A stretch of DNA of 64,000 nucleotides, from positions 1-64,000 of IMG/VR virus record IMGVR_UViG_3300021420_000022. One strand, given 5' to 3'. This stretch comes from a virus. The position numbers were made by a program, and so were the translations under genes. A model generated the notes under the pieces. That model had not been told where the DNA came from and made no database searches. It saw only the letters and a program-made list of their open reading frames with translations. Positions 9,144-18,915 of this stretch are shown here, one piece after another (positions within the stretch are counted from its first letter, which is position 1; each line of letters begins with the position of its first letter).

Positions 9144-11089
9144 ATTGGTTTCCCTGTCGTCGGATTAAATCCTGTAACCCAACCCTTCTTGCCGTTCTGA
9201 TATCGAGGCTCTGCCATCAAATTCCGTTTGTATTCGGATACGGTCTCGCGATAGCCCTTCTGCTGATACGAGCCCATGACATCGCGAATCGACTGAATCG
9301 CTCCGGCAAACTGAGAGTCATTCATGTTAAGATTAATCATGCTGTTCATCTTATGCATGATCTCCGCGCTGAATCGTCCGGTGTGGGCCGCCGTTGCTGC
9401 GCTGCCCTCTAGGGCGATATCGTTGAGAGCGGCCTGCGATGTAGCGTCGCCCAATCCGATGTCGGCCAGTTGTTTTGCCGTCCAACCCTTGATAGGACCG
9501 TTCGGCACGTTCCCGGCTGCTTTAGCCTTCTCCAGAGCGTCCAGAATATGCATCGCTGACGCCGCAAAATCTCCGCGCTGGATTTCGGTCGGAGTCGGCT
9601 TAAGCCCGTTCAGATTTTGAATTGGTATAGGTTGACCGGTTCGTTGATCAACCAACATCTCTTCGGCACCCGGCGTCGTAAGGTTAAGCTTCTTAGTCGG
9701 GTCAAGAGGATCAACGCCAGTCTTAAACAATGCCGTTTGCGCTTTATCAGCGTTCGCAAATTTCTTATCAAACAAATCCTGCTGCTGCTTTGCAATGTTT
9801 TGCCGACCGACAGGAGTGTTCGGATCGAACTCAGCGGCCAACTCTGCCGCCTTCTTTTGCGCCGCTGCCGCAGCCAATGCTGGCGCACCTTCCGTCTCCG
9901 CCGCGATCTGAGCGGCCTTATTCTTCTTCTCCTGCTCAGCCGTGTTCGCCTGAACTTGCGAATGGTACTCGGCCACTTGATCAGAATACGTTTTGAGGTT
10001 GGCCTCCATCTTCGGCACAATCATGTCACGCAATTTAGCTACATCGTCCGGAAGGCCTTCGGCGTTCTTCAAATTGTTAATTTTGGTCTGATACGCAAAG
10101 ACCTGCCGTTGGTTCGCCCCGTCCGCGTTTTGCGGACTCATCGAGTTCGGCTTCGTAGGATCACCCATTTGAAACGGGGGTGTCGAATTCAAATCATTCC
10201 ATGCTGTCGCCGACATGACGCCTTGCTGATGCCGCGTGGCTACAGCGGCACCGCCGATCTCAGGAGCGGCGAGCGACTTCGGAACAGCAATATGGTTCCA
10301 GTTCTCGTCAGTGACCTGACCGCGCTGGTTAGCGATCTCACCAAGATCAACGATAGCCCGAGCTTTCTCTGGATGCTGGTTAACCCAGTCGCTGCTCCAC
10401 TTGTAGACGTTTACCGTGGTCTTCCCGTCCGTACTCGTGGAGGGGTTGATTGTCGCCGAAAGGTTGGCGTGAATCAGACCCTGCGGATCACTCTTCTTCA
10501 CGGCATCGATAGTTCCGATAGCTTGATTATGAAAATCTTGAGTCTTATCGGATGAAGCCCCGGCTATTTTCGGGACGCCCAAGTACTCAAGCATAAGATC
10601 GTAGTCGAGCGCTTGCTGCTGGTATTGCAGCTTAAACAAATCGTTCTGAGACTCCTTCATCTGAGTTTCAGCGGCAATGTTCTTGATGTTTGCCGCAGCT
10701 TGCACGTTAGCGAAGTGCTGCTGCTGACCTTCTTGCGCGCCCTTGACGCCCATACCGAGACCCGCACCGAAGCCTCCGCGACCGGGACCCTTCTGTGACG
10801 CGCCCATTAGACCCCAAATCGCTCCCTGCAAAATACCCTGCCAAGGCCGCGTAGGATTTACAGGAGGCAGCGGCGGAGCTGACGGCATGGGGCCGCCCAT
10901 CGTGAGTCCGGTAGCCGCAGGAACGCCAGCGTTAGGGGGCGTTGCCGCCGTTACTTGACTAGCCGGGTTAGCCGCAATCTCCGCGCCGCGACGCTGCAAA
11001 ACAACGCCGGAGTCCGTAACCTCGGGAGACGTAAGAGGCGAACTGTCCGTGCCACTCAAAACTGGAGCAGAAGAATCTTGAAGTGCCAT
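9116..11089 (-). CDS. putative internal virion protein, 657 aa
   Basis: Long, Ala/Gln-rich, predicted largely helical, with coiled-coil stretches around residues 360-450 (EKKNKAAQIAAETEGAPALAAA). An N-terminal glycine-rich hydrophobic patch (WQGILQGAIWGLMGASQKGPGRGGFGAGLGMG) may be membrane-active. Neighbouring genes share this style, a cluster expected for ejected core proteins. No enzymatic motif seen. Coupled to the downstream gene by a 28-bp overlap. Confidence 0.6.
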   Translation of the reverse strand: MALQDSSAPVLSGTDSSPLTSPEVTDSGVVLQRRGAEIAANPASQVTAATPPNAGVPAATGLTMGGPMPSAPPLPPVNPTRPWQGILQGAIWGLMGASQKGPGRGGFGAGLGMGVKGAQEGQQQHFANVQAAANIKNIAAETQMKESQNDLFKLQYQQQALDYDLMLEYLGVPKIAGASSDKTQDFHNQAIGTIDAVKKSDPQGLIHANLSATINPSTSTDGKTTVNVYKWSSDWVNQHPEKARAIVDLGEIANQRGQVTDENWNHIAVPKSLAAPEIGGAAVATRHQQGVMSATAWNDLNSTPPFQMGDPTKPNSMSPQNADGANQRQVFAYQTKINNLKNAEGLPDDVAKLRDMIVPKMEANLKTYSDQVAEYHSQVQANTAEQEKKNKAAQIAAETEGAPALAAAAAQKKAAELAAEFDPNTPVGRQNIAKQQQDLFDKKFANADKAQTALFKTGVDPLDPTKKLNLTTPGAEEMLVDQRTGQPIPIQNLNGLKPTPTEIQRGDFAASAMHILDALEKAKAAGNVPNGPIKGWTAKQLADIGLGDATSQAALNDIALEGSAATAAHTGRFSAEIMHKMNSMINLNMNDSQFAGAIQSIRDVMGSYQQKGYRETVSEYKRNLMAEPRYQNGKKGWVTGFNPTTGKPIWQPELTQQ

Positions 11090-11105
11090 ATTTCACCCTT
11101 AAACT

Positions 11106-11798
11106 TTAAGCTCCAACGCTTTTGCCGAAGCCACCAAGAAACGCGTTGGCCGCGCCACCAACAAGTCCGCCAATAATCTGACCGACGCCAGGACCGTTGG
11201 CCTGAGTTACCGATTCAGACAGCGGCGCGATGTTGCTAAATCCCTGATTTACTGACGACGAAGCGCTGAGAGGATTGACCTGCGATACACCAGTAAGACC
11301 CGAGATAGCAGCCAAATAATTTTGCTCTTTCAACTGCTGGTTCGCTAGAGTAATTTGATTCTGTTGCTGGGCCTGTTGCTGAGCGCCTTGCTCCGCCGCG
11401 CTCGCCTCGATCATCGTCGAGACTCCGGAAGGTAGAGCCGCCCCGCCGGTGCGGGCCGCTGCCGCGTTCGCGGCAATCTGAGCATTTTTAGTTTGCTGAG
11501 CTACCGTATCAGTCGACAACGTACGCGCTGCAGCCAAATCTGCGTCGCTCATCCCTTTCGGGTTTGTAACTTGAGGCTGCAAATTAGTCTTCAAAAAGTT
11601 CAAAATTCCTTCTTGGTCGTTGTACTGAGCCTGAAACATATTCATGATTTGGTCAGTAACAGTCAGTTGCTTCTGTTCCGCCAGCTGCGCCGTGTCGTCG
11701 CCCTTGCAAAGCATAACCGGCCCGCAGTACTCATACGACGGGCGCGGGAGCCATGTCATCGTCTCAAGATTTAACGTCGGGTTGATCGTTACTCGCAT
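11106..11798 (-). CDS. putative virion protein with glycine-rich C-terminus, 230 aa
   Basis: ATG at 11798 is preceded by GAGG and overlaps the upstream gene by 35 nt. Gln/Ala-rich helical middle (SAAEQGAQQQAQQQNQ) and a C-terminal Gly-rich hydrophobic segment (GQIIGGLVGGAANAFLGG) resembling membrane-penetrating segments of ejection proteins. Lies at the head of the internal-protein cluster. Function inferred from composition and position only. Confidence 0.55.
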   Translation of the reverse strand: MRVTINPTLNLETMTWLPRPSYEYCGPVMLCKGDDTAQLAEQKQLTVTDQIMNMFQAQYNDQEGILNFLKTNLQPQVTNPKGMSDADLAAARTLSTDTVAQQTKNAQIAANAAAARTGGAALPSGVSTMIEASAAEQGAQQQAQQQNQITLANQQLKEQNYLAAISGLTGVSQVNPLSASSSVNQGFSNIAPLSESVTQANGPGVGQIIGGLVGGAANAFLGGFGKSVGA

Positions 11799-12255
11799 TG
11801 TTAGCCTCTAAAAGCTTTACCCAGTCAATCCTAGCACGTTTCTTCATTAGCCATTCGTGCTTTTCAGGATCAAACATCACTTTGACCCAGCCGTGCCGCT
11901 CACAAATGTCTGCAAATCGTTCGATGTTCGTCTGAAAAAATGCTTCCGCGATCCCAGAGTCTCGCATCGCTTGCTGAACTTTCTTATCGATACTGTCGAG
12001 CGCCAAAACAAGCTCCGAATCCGTCAAATTCGGGTCCCGAGCTAGCGATTCGAGAGCAAAAACTGTGTGAACCGGAACCATCGCTATCGTTTTCTCGGAT
12101 TTTTGGACCTCGAACATGCACGCCCGAGGATATCCGATGACAGATCGGTCAAAGTTAGTGCTCTGTTTCTGTAACTCCATCCATTGTGCGAAAAGCTCCG
12201 CGTTTTCTTCAGAAACACGACCCATCGGTAACAAATTTGTTTCAACGTTCCTCAT
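11764..12255 (-). CDS. hypothetical protein, 163 aa
   Basis: Start set at 12255 (MRNVETNLLPMG) because AAGGAG lies 7 nt upstream; an upstream in-frame ATG at 12279 lacks an SD. Soluble, mainly helical, charged. Sits between the nozzle-like genes and the internal virion cluster, so a connector, minor virion or assembly role is possible. No family recognised. Confidence 0.55.
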   Translation of the reverse strand: MRNVETNLLPMGRVSEENAELFAQWMELQKQSTNFDRSVIGYPRACMFEVQKSEKTIAMVPVHTVFALESLARDPNLTDSELVLALDSIDKKVQQAMRDSGIAEAFFQTNIERFADICERHGWVKVMFDPEKHEWLMKKRARIDWVKLLEANNASNDQPDVKS

Positions 12256-12271
12256 TTCCAACTCCTTCCTA

Positions 12272-12676
12272 TTATGCAAGAGATACGCTTTGCGCTGGCG
12301 ATGTACTCAACGGTGTGCTCCCCCAGTTTCCGACCGACTGCACAAAAAATGTGGCCGGAGTATGAGTGCGAGTCACCGTCACCGTTAAAGGGCTAAGCGC
12401 GCCCTCACCCACGACAACAGGATTGGCCGTTCCTAGCCTCAGATAAATCTTAGCTGTCGTAAAAAACACATCGTTCGGATTCATCGTAAAACTAATCGTC
12501 AGTTGTACCTGCGTTGTGCTGATGATTTTTTTACGAATAGCAATATTCGAAACAACTTTCGGCAACCCCTGCGTAGAAGAACCAATCGTATTCAAACCGG
12601 CGGATTTGATCTGGGCCAGCTGATCGGCCACGTCCCCGGGTTGGCGCGGCGGAAGCTTGTTCAAAAAACTGGGCAT
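12272..12676 (-). CDS. putative minor virion protein, 134 aa
   Basis: Starts in a TGATG overlap with the stop of the large upstream structural gene. N-terminal 45 residues are polar; the rest is beta-rich (TTQVQLTISFTM, VVVGEGALSPLTVTVTRTH, then FFVQSVGNWGS), like a small Ig-like/beta-sandwich fold. Translational coupling to the nozzle-like protein suggests a partner in the tail or neck. Confidence 0.55.
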   Translation of the reverse strand: MPSFLNKLPPRQPGDVADQLAQIKSAGLNTIGSSTQGLPKVVSNIAIRKKIISTTQVQLTISFTMNPNDVFFTTAKIYLRLGTANPVVVGEGALSPLTVTVTRTHTPATFFVQSVGNWGSTPLSTSPAQSVSLA

Positions 12677-15600
12677 CACTTAACCTCGATAGGCAACTTC
12701 GGCGTAACGCACAACGTCAAGAGCTCGTTCGCTACCGTATCCGTTGAACCGTAGTCCACCTTAACCTGAAGGTGTCTGACCGGTAACGGTACAGCACTTT
12801 GATTTGCACTTATTGGCCATCTCCTAGCCATTATGGTCTGTGATTGCACCAGTTGAGCGGGTTCGTTCTGCACCAACGGCAGAACCGTAAACGGCGCGAC
12901 TGCAAGACCGGGAGCATTAATCTCGTTCGGCAGCCACGATACTGTCGGAACACTACCGATCAATGCTGAGTATGCGCTGATGAACTCTATCGGAACCAGA
13001 TTCTGCGTCGGCTCGCTCATTATGATATTGCCGATAATAATGCTCATCGGATAACTGTTCCCATTATCCTGAAAGGTTGTTGCGGCAAAATTCCGAACAT
13101 AAATGAAATCGTTCGCCACGTTAGAAGCGAGCAACAACGACCATACTCCGGGTGCGGTTTCCACCGACGATATAACTCCGGCGTGCGGAAGACCGCTGAG
13201 CAAGGGTTGATATACGGGAGAAAAATTATTGACGTTGATCCCGTAGCGCAACAAGGAGTCCGTGCCGTTACTGATCCAGATTCCCGCGTCATAACCATTA
13301 CGATGAACCGTAATTGACGAATTACTCGGAAGCCAAGGACTCGCTTGGACAATGGTGCTACCCCAGCCATTCAAAAGAACGTTCCCTATTGGACTTACAG
13401 GGTTTCCACCTAGCTCTTGTTTCTGACCGGCCTGAATCTCAAAAAATTGTGATCCTGCCGTGTACGCAAGCAGTGTGTCTCCGTCCTGCTCGAGACAATT
13501 CGGCGTAAGAACTCCGATATGTGTCAAATACTTGTCCGGATAGAACGCGGTCGTCTGCGGGCCGCCTTGGATCGACCAAAACATATCCGCTACAGCAACA
13601 ACGACGCCACCGGTGATGACACGCAAGCCCGTGACGTTGCCGGGGAACGTAAAGGAATACGCAGGAGGAAAACACGACTCCGGAATCCCATTCAAGGTGT
13701 CTGGTCCTGCCGAAAAGTAAACCTTGTTGCCAACCGCCATCCAGATGCGTCCGTTCCAATACACGATCATCTTGCCGCCAGTCATAACGGTCGATCCAGT
13801 TTGACCCGGCGGTGTGTCGTTCAAATGACTGAGCGGAGCAATCAGCGAGGTGATCAATTGGGAGTCTGGCACCGCGTCGACAAAAGTCCATGTCGAGACC
13901 GACGCAAAAATTTCTTCGGTAACGTCGTTGATGGAGAACGTGTAAGTGCCCGCTGTCCCGACACCAACAGTAACAGTAAGTTGTACTCCGAATCCCGAGT
14001 TATTAAAATTGAAATAGTTCCACGGCAGACCCCACGTATCAGCGCTCCCGCCGAGCGTGTACGGCGCATCGCTAGTAGTTAGATTGGGGGTAGTCTTCTT
14101 GTTGCCTATCGGAGCTCCGTTGCGAAGAAGCTGCGCAGTTACCGTGCAGGGGGCGTTCGTGCTCGATGTCTTCGCGTGAAACGCCGTCTGAATTCCTGTG
14201 ATCACCCCGAACGGGACGTTCAAACCAAATGTCGTTGCGTTCAACGGGCCGCTGCTTCCCAAAACGGCGACTTTAAATGCGACCGTGACACCGTTCAGGG
14301 CCGTGCCACTCAGGGTCCAATTCGGATTATATGTTCCGGTGCTACTAACCTGTTGGAAAGCATCGGCGATACCGTAGACTGATCCATTTTCCTGAGTAGT
14401 TATACTACCCAAACTTGTGTTGCTCGCGGGCACAGTAAAGGATGGCGACGCGTCCGCAAGTAAAAACGTACAGATTGCATCGTTGGCGGTCGTCGTCGTG
14501 ACTGATCCCGTCGCAGTGCTGGCGCTGCTTGAAGCCGGAGAGCCGGAGTCCTGTTGTGGGGCGCTCCCTATGATACCGAAAACTTCTTGCACAAGAAGTA
14601 GCAAGCCTCCGGTGCCGCCAGAGTGAGAATTCGCTGTGATCGTCGGAGCCGTAGTCGCCGGATTGTAGCATGCGAACACAGCCATAGTCCCAGATGCCGC
14701 AAGTTGAGTGTAGGTTCCGCTTTGGTTACTTGAAATTGTCGGAACCCCGTCAACGCCCTGCACGCAAACGATAATCGCGTTTCCAGATGTAATCGTACCG
14801 AGAGTCGCAGTGCAGGAAGTTGGCGCGCCGTTGGCCGGGGTGTAATAAATGGTTAGCCGAATAGTCTCAATAGTCGGTGTAACCGATGATACCCCTCCAG
14901 TACGCTTAGCTTGAATTCGAAGGCCAAAAGAACTGGCGTTCACAATCGACGGAGTTAAGCTCATCCCCCACAAATCGTTACTCGCGCCATAAGTTGCCTG
15001 ACCAAAAGAGCCGACAGGCCAGTTGGCCGAGCTAGCTTTGTTACTGCTAAATGTTCCACCGGTGCTTGTAAAAAGCTCAATAGTGTTGTCAACGACGAAA
15101 ATGCCAGAAATGTTGCTCTCTCTAAAAAACGACGCAACCACCCCGTTTATTGTTGCAGTTGAGGGTATGGCAAATCCGAAGTTCGAAAAATCTGCGTTCT
15201 GCGTAAAAAGATGTGTTCCGTCCGGAGAACTGATCCATGTCGATCCAGATACCGTCCATGCGGTCTGAGAGCCGCCGCTGTCGCTGACAAATGTGGACGG
15301 CGCTGTCGCTCCCGTGTTTGTCTGACTGCCTGTTACATATTGTGCTGATCCTGACGCGCCTTGAACTTTTGCAAAGGTGACCGCGCCGCTGCCTTCCGTA
15401 ACCCCGATAGTGGCATAGGATGCGCCGGTTTGAGTGACGTTATTTGGCGTCGTCCACGATCCGCCAGTGCCGAGACCCGCAATTACCGCGCCAGAATCGT
15501 AAACACTCGGGGACGGGTTCGACACCGCACCGTCAAAATAATAAATTCCGCCGCCGTCGTCAACTCGGTAAATCTCTATCGCATTAAATGTCGCAGTTCC

Positions 15601-17121
15601 AGAATCGCTGGACGGGCCGTAGTTCGTGGCGGTAAAGTTAAATGTGAATTGCGTGTTCGAGGCAGACGTGACCTGAACTTGAGAACCGTTAAGGAACGAC
15701 GCGCCTGTCAAGCCAGCTATCGTTACCCAAATGCCGGGAGAAAAAATTGCGCTCGCTGGAGAGTAGCCGCTTACCAGACAAGTCACAACGTTGTTGTTCA
15801 CGCCGACGTTAGAGATCGTCGCAACGCTATTGCACAACGGATTCTGAGCCCCAGATGAAGTCAGAGCGCCCTCACCGATCAGTGTCGTTATCGCGTTCAG
15901 AGTATAACCTGAGTCGGAGATGGTTGTTCCGGTATTCTGCCCAGCGTTAGCGGCAGCGTTGATTTGTGCCTGAGTCAAGTTCGCTTTAAAAACTGACGTA
16001 CTTAAGCCCGAGGACAGCACCGTAAACGCCGAGTTGTTCAAATACGGCGCGTTCGTCATACCCTGCACTTGGAACACAGCGCCCGCAACGTAGTTGTTCA
16101 CACCAGTGAAAGTCACAACGCCAGAAGATATTGAGAACGCGGTGACGCTGACGCGCTGTGGCCCGAGGATCGGCCCGGTGAAATTTGAAGGCTGGCTCGC
16201 AGTGCTCAGTTCACCGTAATACGTGCGATAGGCGTAAACCCATGAGTATCCGGAAAATGCCAGAGGGGAGCCGTAGCCGTAGTTCGTCCATGTTACGCCG
16301 GAGTCTGTCGTTGTACTTCCGACGCCGGTGGACCAAACAGGAATCGTAGTTCCTGATGTTCCCGGCGTGGTAGCGATCTCAATGTTGCCGTTCGTATCTA
16401 AGATGACCGCATCTTTGGCAAACGCTGTACTTGCTATCCAGTTCCCAATAGAACCGCAATTGAGCCACGTGATGTTGCCGTCCAGCGTACTAGAAAGTAT
16501 TGGCGTGGGCCATTGAGGCTCAAGAACTCCCGACGTGGTATTCGCGCCAGCCGTGAGCAACTCGACGTTGCCGTTCGTGTCTTCGAGAATCGAATTGGTC
16601 GCATAGGGAATGACTGACTTCCAGAAAACTCCTGTAGTCAGAACTGGGGCGACAGTTGGCGCAGCAATGCCCCAAGCGGAAACGTTGCCGAGGTTATCGA
16701 TCTTGATCGCGTCAACGCCGTCAGCATAATAAGTCATGTTGCCGACTTGAGCGATATGACCTTGGTTCGGAGTGCCTTTAACCAACTTAGACGTTAACGC
16801 TGACGGAGTCACTGTGTAGAGGTTTTGATTTGTGTCCGCGTAAATGGTGATGTTCTCGTTCAGGTCCCGCGTGCCGTAGAACTGATTGACGATCTCGTTC
16901 ACAGCAAGTTGCTGGGTGCAGTACTTCACGAACGGTGGACGGCGACGGACTGTCAACTGGTCTGTATACTCGCAGTTGATGCCGTCCCATGCCATGTCAT
17001 GAAATTGAACGGGATTTATTCCGATAAAGGTCAACGCAGAGTACAGCGGCTGACGATTCGGCACCCATCCCCGAGCGAAGAACGAAACTGTTATCGGCTC
17101 AGGCACTCGCGTTGCTGGCAA
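12676..17121 (-). CDS. large tail nozzle / tube-B-like beta-propeller protein, 1481 aa
   Basis: Residues 1-320 and about 1080-1481 look like the two halves of a virion beta-propeller: FYGTRDLNENITIYADTNQ, VYAYRTYYGELSTASQPSNF (the common YRT..GELS..S pattern) and later GGKMIVYWNGRIWMAVGNKVYFS and VVVAVADMFWSIQG. Between them is a long Gly/Ser/Thr-rich insertion of Ig-like repeats, which explains the size. Position downstream of the adaptor-like gene 19525-20826 matches tail-tube B/nozzle proteins of podoviruses. Identification is by pattern and synteny. Confidence 0.65.
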   Translation of the reverse strand: MPATRVPEPITVSFFARGWVPNRQPLYSALTFIGINPVQFHDMAWDGINCEYTDQLTVRRRPPFVKYCTQQLAVNEIVNQFYGTRDLNENITIYADTNQNLYTVTPSALTSKLVKGTPNQGHIAQVGNMTYYADGVDAIKIDNLGNVSAWGIAAPTVAPVLTTGVFWKSVIPYATNSILEDTNGNVELLTAGANTTSGVLEPQWPTPILSSTLDGNITWLNCGSIGNWIASTAFAKDAVILDTNGNIEIATTPGTSGTTIPVWSTGVGSTTTDSGVTWTNYGYGSPLAFSGYSWVYAYRTYYGELSTASQPSNFTGPILGPQRVSVTAFSISSGVVTFTGVNNYVAGAVFQVQGMTNAPYLNNSAFTVLSSGLSTSVFKANLTQAQINAAANAGQNTGTTISDSGYTLNAITTLIGEGALTSSGAQNPLCNSVATISNVGVNNNVVTCLVSGYSPASAIFSPGIWVTIAGLTGASFLNGSQVQVTSASNTQFTFNFTATNYGPSSDSGTATFNAIEIYRVDDGGGIYYFDGAVSNPSPSVYDSGAVIAGLGTGGSWTTPNNVTQTGASYATIGVTEGSGAVTFAKVQGASGSAQYVTGSQTNTGATAPSTFVSDSGGSQTAWTVSGSTWISSPDGTHLFTQNADFSNFGFAIPSTATINGVVASFFRESNISGIFVVDNTIELFTSTGGTFSSNKASSANWPVGSFGQATYGASNDLWGMSLTPSIVNASSFGLRIQAKRTGGVSSVTPTIETIRLTIYYTPANGAPTSCTATLGTITSGNAIIVCVQGVDGVPTISSNQSGTYTQLAASGTMAVFACYNPATTAPTITANSHSGGTGGLLLLVQEVFGIIGSAPQQDSGSPASSSASTATGSVTTTTANDAICTFLLADASPSFTVPASNTSLGSITTQENGSVYGIADAFQQVSSTGTYNPNWTLSGTALNGVTVAFKVAVLGSSGPLNATTFGLNVPFGVITGIQTAFHAKTSSTNAPCTVTAQLLRNGAPIGNKKTTPNLTTSDAPYTLGGSADTWGLPWNYFNFNNSGFGVQLTVTVGVGTAGTYTFSINDVTEEIFASVSTWTFVDAVPDSQLITSLIAPLSHLNDTPPGQTGSTVMTGGKMIVYWNGRIWMAVGNKVYFSAGPDTLNGIPESCFPPAYSFTFPGNVTGLRVITGGVVVAVADMFWSIQGGPQTTAFYPDKYLTHIGVLTPNCLEQDGDTLLAYTAGSQFFEIQAGQKQELGGNPVSPIGNVLLNGWGSTIVQASPWLPSNSSITVHRNGYDAGIWISNGTDSLLRYGINVNNFSPVYQPLLSGLPHAGVISSVETAPGVWSLLLASNVANDFIYVRNFAATTFQDNGNSYPMSIIIGNIIMSEPTQNLVPIEFISAYSALIGSVPTVSWLPNEINAPGLAVAPFTVLPLVQNEPAQLVQSQTIMARRWPISANQSAVPLPVRHLQVKVDYGSTDTVANELLTLCVTPKLPIEVK

Positions 17122-17130
17122 GAGATCACC

Positions 17131-17427
17131 TTAAATTACGTGACGAAGATCGTCGTTCATGTAACGCGGAGCTGGCCGCTTGTTCGGACGGCAGTAATCA
17201 GGGCCGTTGTTCCAATCGTGGCCTTCCGTAGGTTCAGTGGAGTTTATCCAACCGTCTTCCTGCCCAACGTCTTCCATGCGCATAGTTGAAACCGATCCGT
17301 CTTCTCGTGAAACCTCAGGAATCGGAGGAGGTGTAGGAAAACTGTCGTCGACGTTCTCAACCTGCGTCTGCGGGCCGATCTGACCCCCAAAATCAACAGG
17401 GCCTTTGTCTGTAATTTTTTCAATCAT
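17131..17427 (-). CDS. hypothetical acidic protein, 98 aa
   Basis: Strong AAGGAG SD before ATG 17427. Proline-rich, acidic and apparently disordered (SFPTPPPIPEVS, then many D/E/N), with a basic patch near the end. It overlaps the upstream gene by 4 bp. No family recognised. Confidence 0.55.
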   Translation of the reverse strand: MIEKITDKGPVDFGGQIGPQTQVENVDDSFPTPPPIPEVSREDGSVSTMRMEDVGQEDGWINSTEPTEGHDWNNGPDYCRPNKRPAPRYMNDDLRHVI

Positions 17428-17753
17428 GACAAGCTCCTTAGTTTCGCCGAGGTCGCGGGCAAAAAGTCGGCGTCACGCAGGCCGACCGGAATGCCGTCTG
17501 CCGCACCGCTGTCGCTACAGCCGGGTGCTAGAAATCCGTCGGGACGTGGGCCGATGAGGGGCGCGCCTTCCCGGCCAGCTGTGACCAGCTCAGCGCCTTC
17601 GCGGAGTTCTTCGGCGTAACTACGAGCGTACTGAGTCTCGGAGTCGTGCGAGCTCGCCTGAACGGTCGCGGTGCCGATAGGCTTCGTCTTCAATACAGTT
17701 AGATGTTCAGCGGCTTCGCAACATCCTCGCGAGCCAGCTTTATCGAAATTCAT
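17424..17753 (-). CDS. hypothetical protein, 109 aa
   Basis: ATG 17753 follows AAGGAGACGATA. Polar, Ala/Gly/Pro-rich, with a Cys pair near the N-terminus (SRGCCEAAEH) and one further Cys. Sits in a tightly packed string of small genes between the holin-like/membrane genes and the nozzle gene. No recognisable domain. Confidence 0.5.
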   Translation of the reverse strand: MNFDKAGSRGCCEAAEHLTVLKTKPIGTATVQASSHDSETQYARSYAEELREGAELVTAGREGAPLIGPRPDGFLAPGCSDSGAADGIPVGLRDADFLPATSAKLRSLS

Positions 17754-18070
17754 TATCGTCTCCTTAATCTTGAAACAACTGGAGGAACCTCGCGAACCGC
17801 AGCCTGACCCTTCAGCCAGCCGTTCATTTCCGCTTGACCCTCGATGATCTTTCCCAAAAGTTCGGTTTGTTTGACAGACTCTGCCTCGATATGGGCAAGA
17901 TGATTTTCCGCCTGAACCTTAGTGGACGTTTCTATGTTCGCGAGACGCCCTTTGACTTCATCCCATTCGTCCATAAGACGACCCCCAAAATATTTTGCGA
18001 GCCATCCGAGGCCGCCTAACAGGGCCGTTACAACTGCGTGTGGTAAATAGTGCAACTCTGGGGTGATCAT
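17753..18070 (-). CDS. small membrane-anchored coiled-coil protein, holin-like, 105 aa
   Basis: Start at 18070 (MITPELHYLP) chosen because AAGGGA lies 5 nt upstream; a GTG at 18106 would overlap the preceding small gene. One hydrophobic segment (HAVVTALLGGLGWLAKYFGG, about residues 10-30) is followed by a helical heptad-like region (VKGRLANIETSTKVQAENHLAHIEAES). A single-TM plus coiled-coil layout fits small phage lysis or holin-accessory proteins. Confidence 0.6.
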   Translation of the reverse strand: MITPELHYLPHAVVTALLGGLGWLAKYFGGRLMDEWDEVKGRLANIETSTKVQAENHLAHIEAESVKQTELLGKIIEGQAEMNGWLKGQAAVREVPPVVSRLRRR

Positions 18071-18078
18071 TGGTTCCC

Positions 18079-18195
18079 TTATTGCCACTTCCATCCGCAA
18101 CGGCACTCAACGGTGCCGTCATGATTTCGTGGTTTAGTTAAAATCGCTCTACAGCAGGGACAAGTCCGCTGCCAGTTAACTGATCTCTTCGTCAT
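18079..18195 (-). CDS. tiny zinc-ribbon protein, 38 aa
   Basis: ATG at 18195, TAA at 18079-18081. The product (begins MTKRSVNWQRTCPCC, ends ECRCGWKWQ) has two Cys pairs about 18 residues apart, a minimal zinc ribbon. It fills the gap between the phosphatase-like gene and the membrane gene, overlapping the former by 20 bp and ending 8 nt before the next start. Only a GAGG directly abutting the ATG is visible as an SD. Confidence 0.55.
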   Translation of the reverse strand: MTKRSVNWQRTCPCCRAILTKPRNHDGTVECRCGWKWQ

Positions 18196-18913
18196 CCTCG
18201 TCGAGGCTCGAAATAACCATACCGTCCCATCTGCCGTTCACGAAGTAAAGCATCACGAGCCCGGCCTCCTTGACATCCAGAGCGTTCCTGTCGCCCTTCA
18301 CCAGATCGCCAAGACGACGAAAACAGGACCCTGAAAAGATATCGAGAACCGGTCCTTTGATCTTTCCGCTTTCGATGCCTTTCATTTGTTTCTTCACAAA
18401 AACATCGAACCGTTTAGTGAACTCGGCGTAGCTCTCGCCGTCCGGAGCGTGCATCTCTGGATTCTGCATCAAATGCTTGACGGTCTTCTTTCGATCTGGG
18501 GTCTTCTTATCGCCACCGATAGTTCCCAGATTCCATGTCTTCATGTCGTTATTGATAGTGACTTTCGGATCGGTGGGCAACCCAGATTTAACAAGGTCGG
18601 CAGTGCCGCTCGTCCGTTTAAAGTCGCAAGAGAAAATCTCCGTGATTGACAGAGTTTGCAGATAGTTCGATAGGGTTGCTACGACGCCCTGCACGCCCTC
18701 ATCAGACAAGTGCGCATCAACCCAACTGTCGCAGCGCTGCGCCACATCGAGCGGTGTCTCTCCATGACGCATACAATAGATGACTTTCGACGTATCGATC
18801 ATCGACTTGTCGAGCATCGAAACTTTTCGAAGTTCCGACATCCCTTCCATAGTGCTACTGTCGGAAAGAATCTCAGGTTTGAGGGCTTGTTTCACGCGAA
18901 GTGTGTCTAACAC
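18176..18913 (-). CDS. histidine-phosphatase-superfamily protein lacking second catalytic His, 245 aa
   Basis: The catalytic opening CMRHGETPLD (about residues 47-56) and the second arginine motif (FKRTSGTADL) are clear phosphoglycerate-mutase/histidine-phosphatase signatures, and PDGESYAEFTKRF fits the acid/base region. Where the family has a second His-Gly (usually VxSHGG), this protein reads VLDIFSGSCFRRL, so Ser replaces His. Activity may be altered or lost. GTG start with GAAGAGG 9 nt upstream, just after the Endo VII stop. Substrate unknown. Confidence 0.8.
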   Translation of the reverse strand: MLDTLRVKQALKPEILSDSSTMEGMSELRKVSMLDKSMIDTSKVIYCMRHGETPLDVAQRCDSWVDAHLSDEGVQGVVATLSNYLQTLSITEIFSCDFKRTSGTADLVKSGLPTDPKVTINNDMKTWNLGTIGGDKKTPDRKKTVKHLMQNPEMHAPDGESYAEFTKRFDVFVKKQMKGIESGKIKGPVLDIFSGSCFRRLGDLVKGDRNALDVKEAGLVMLYFVNGRWDGMVISSLDEDDEEIS

Positions 18914-18915
18914 GA

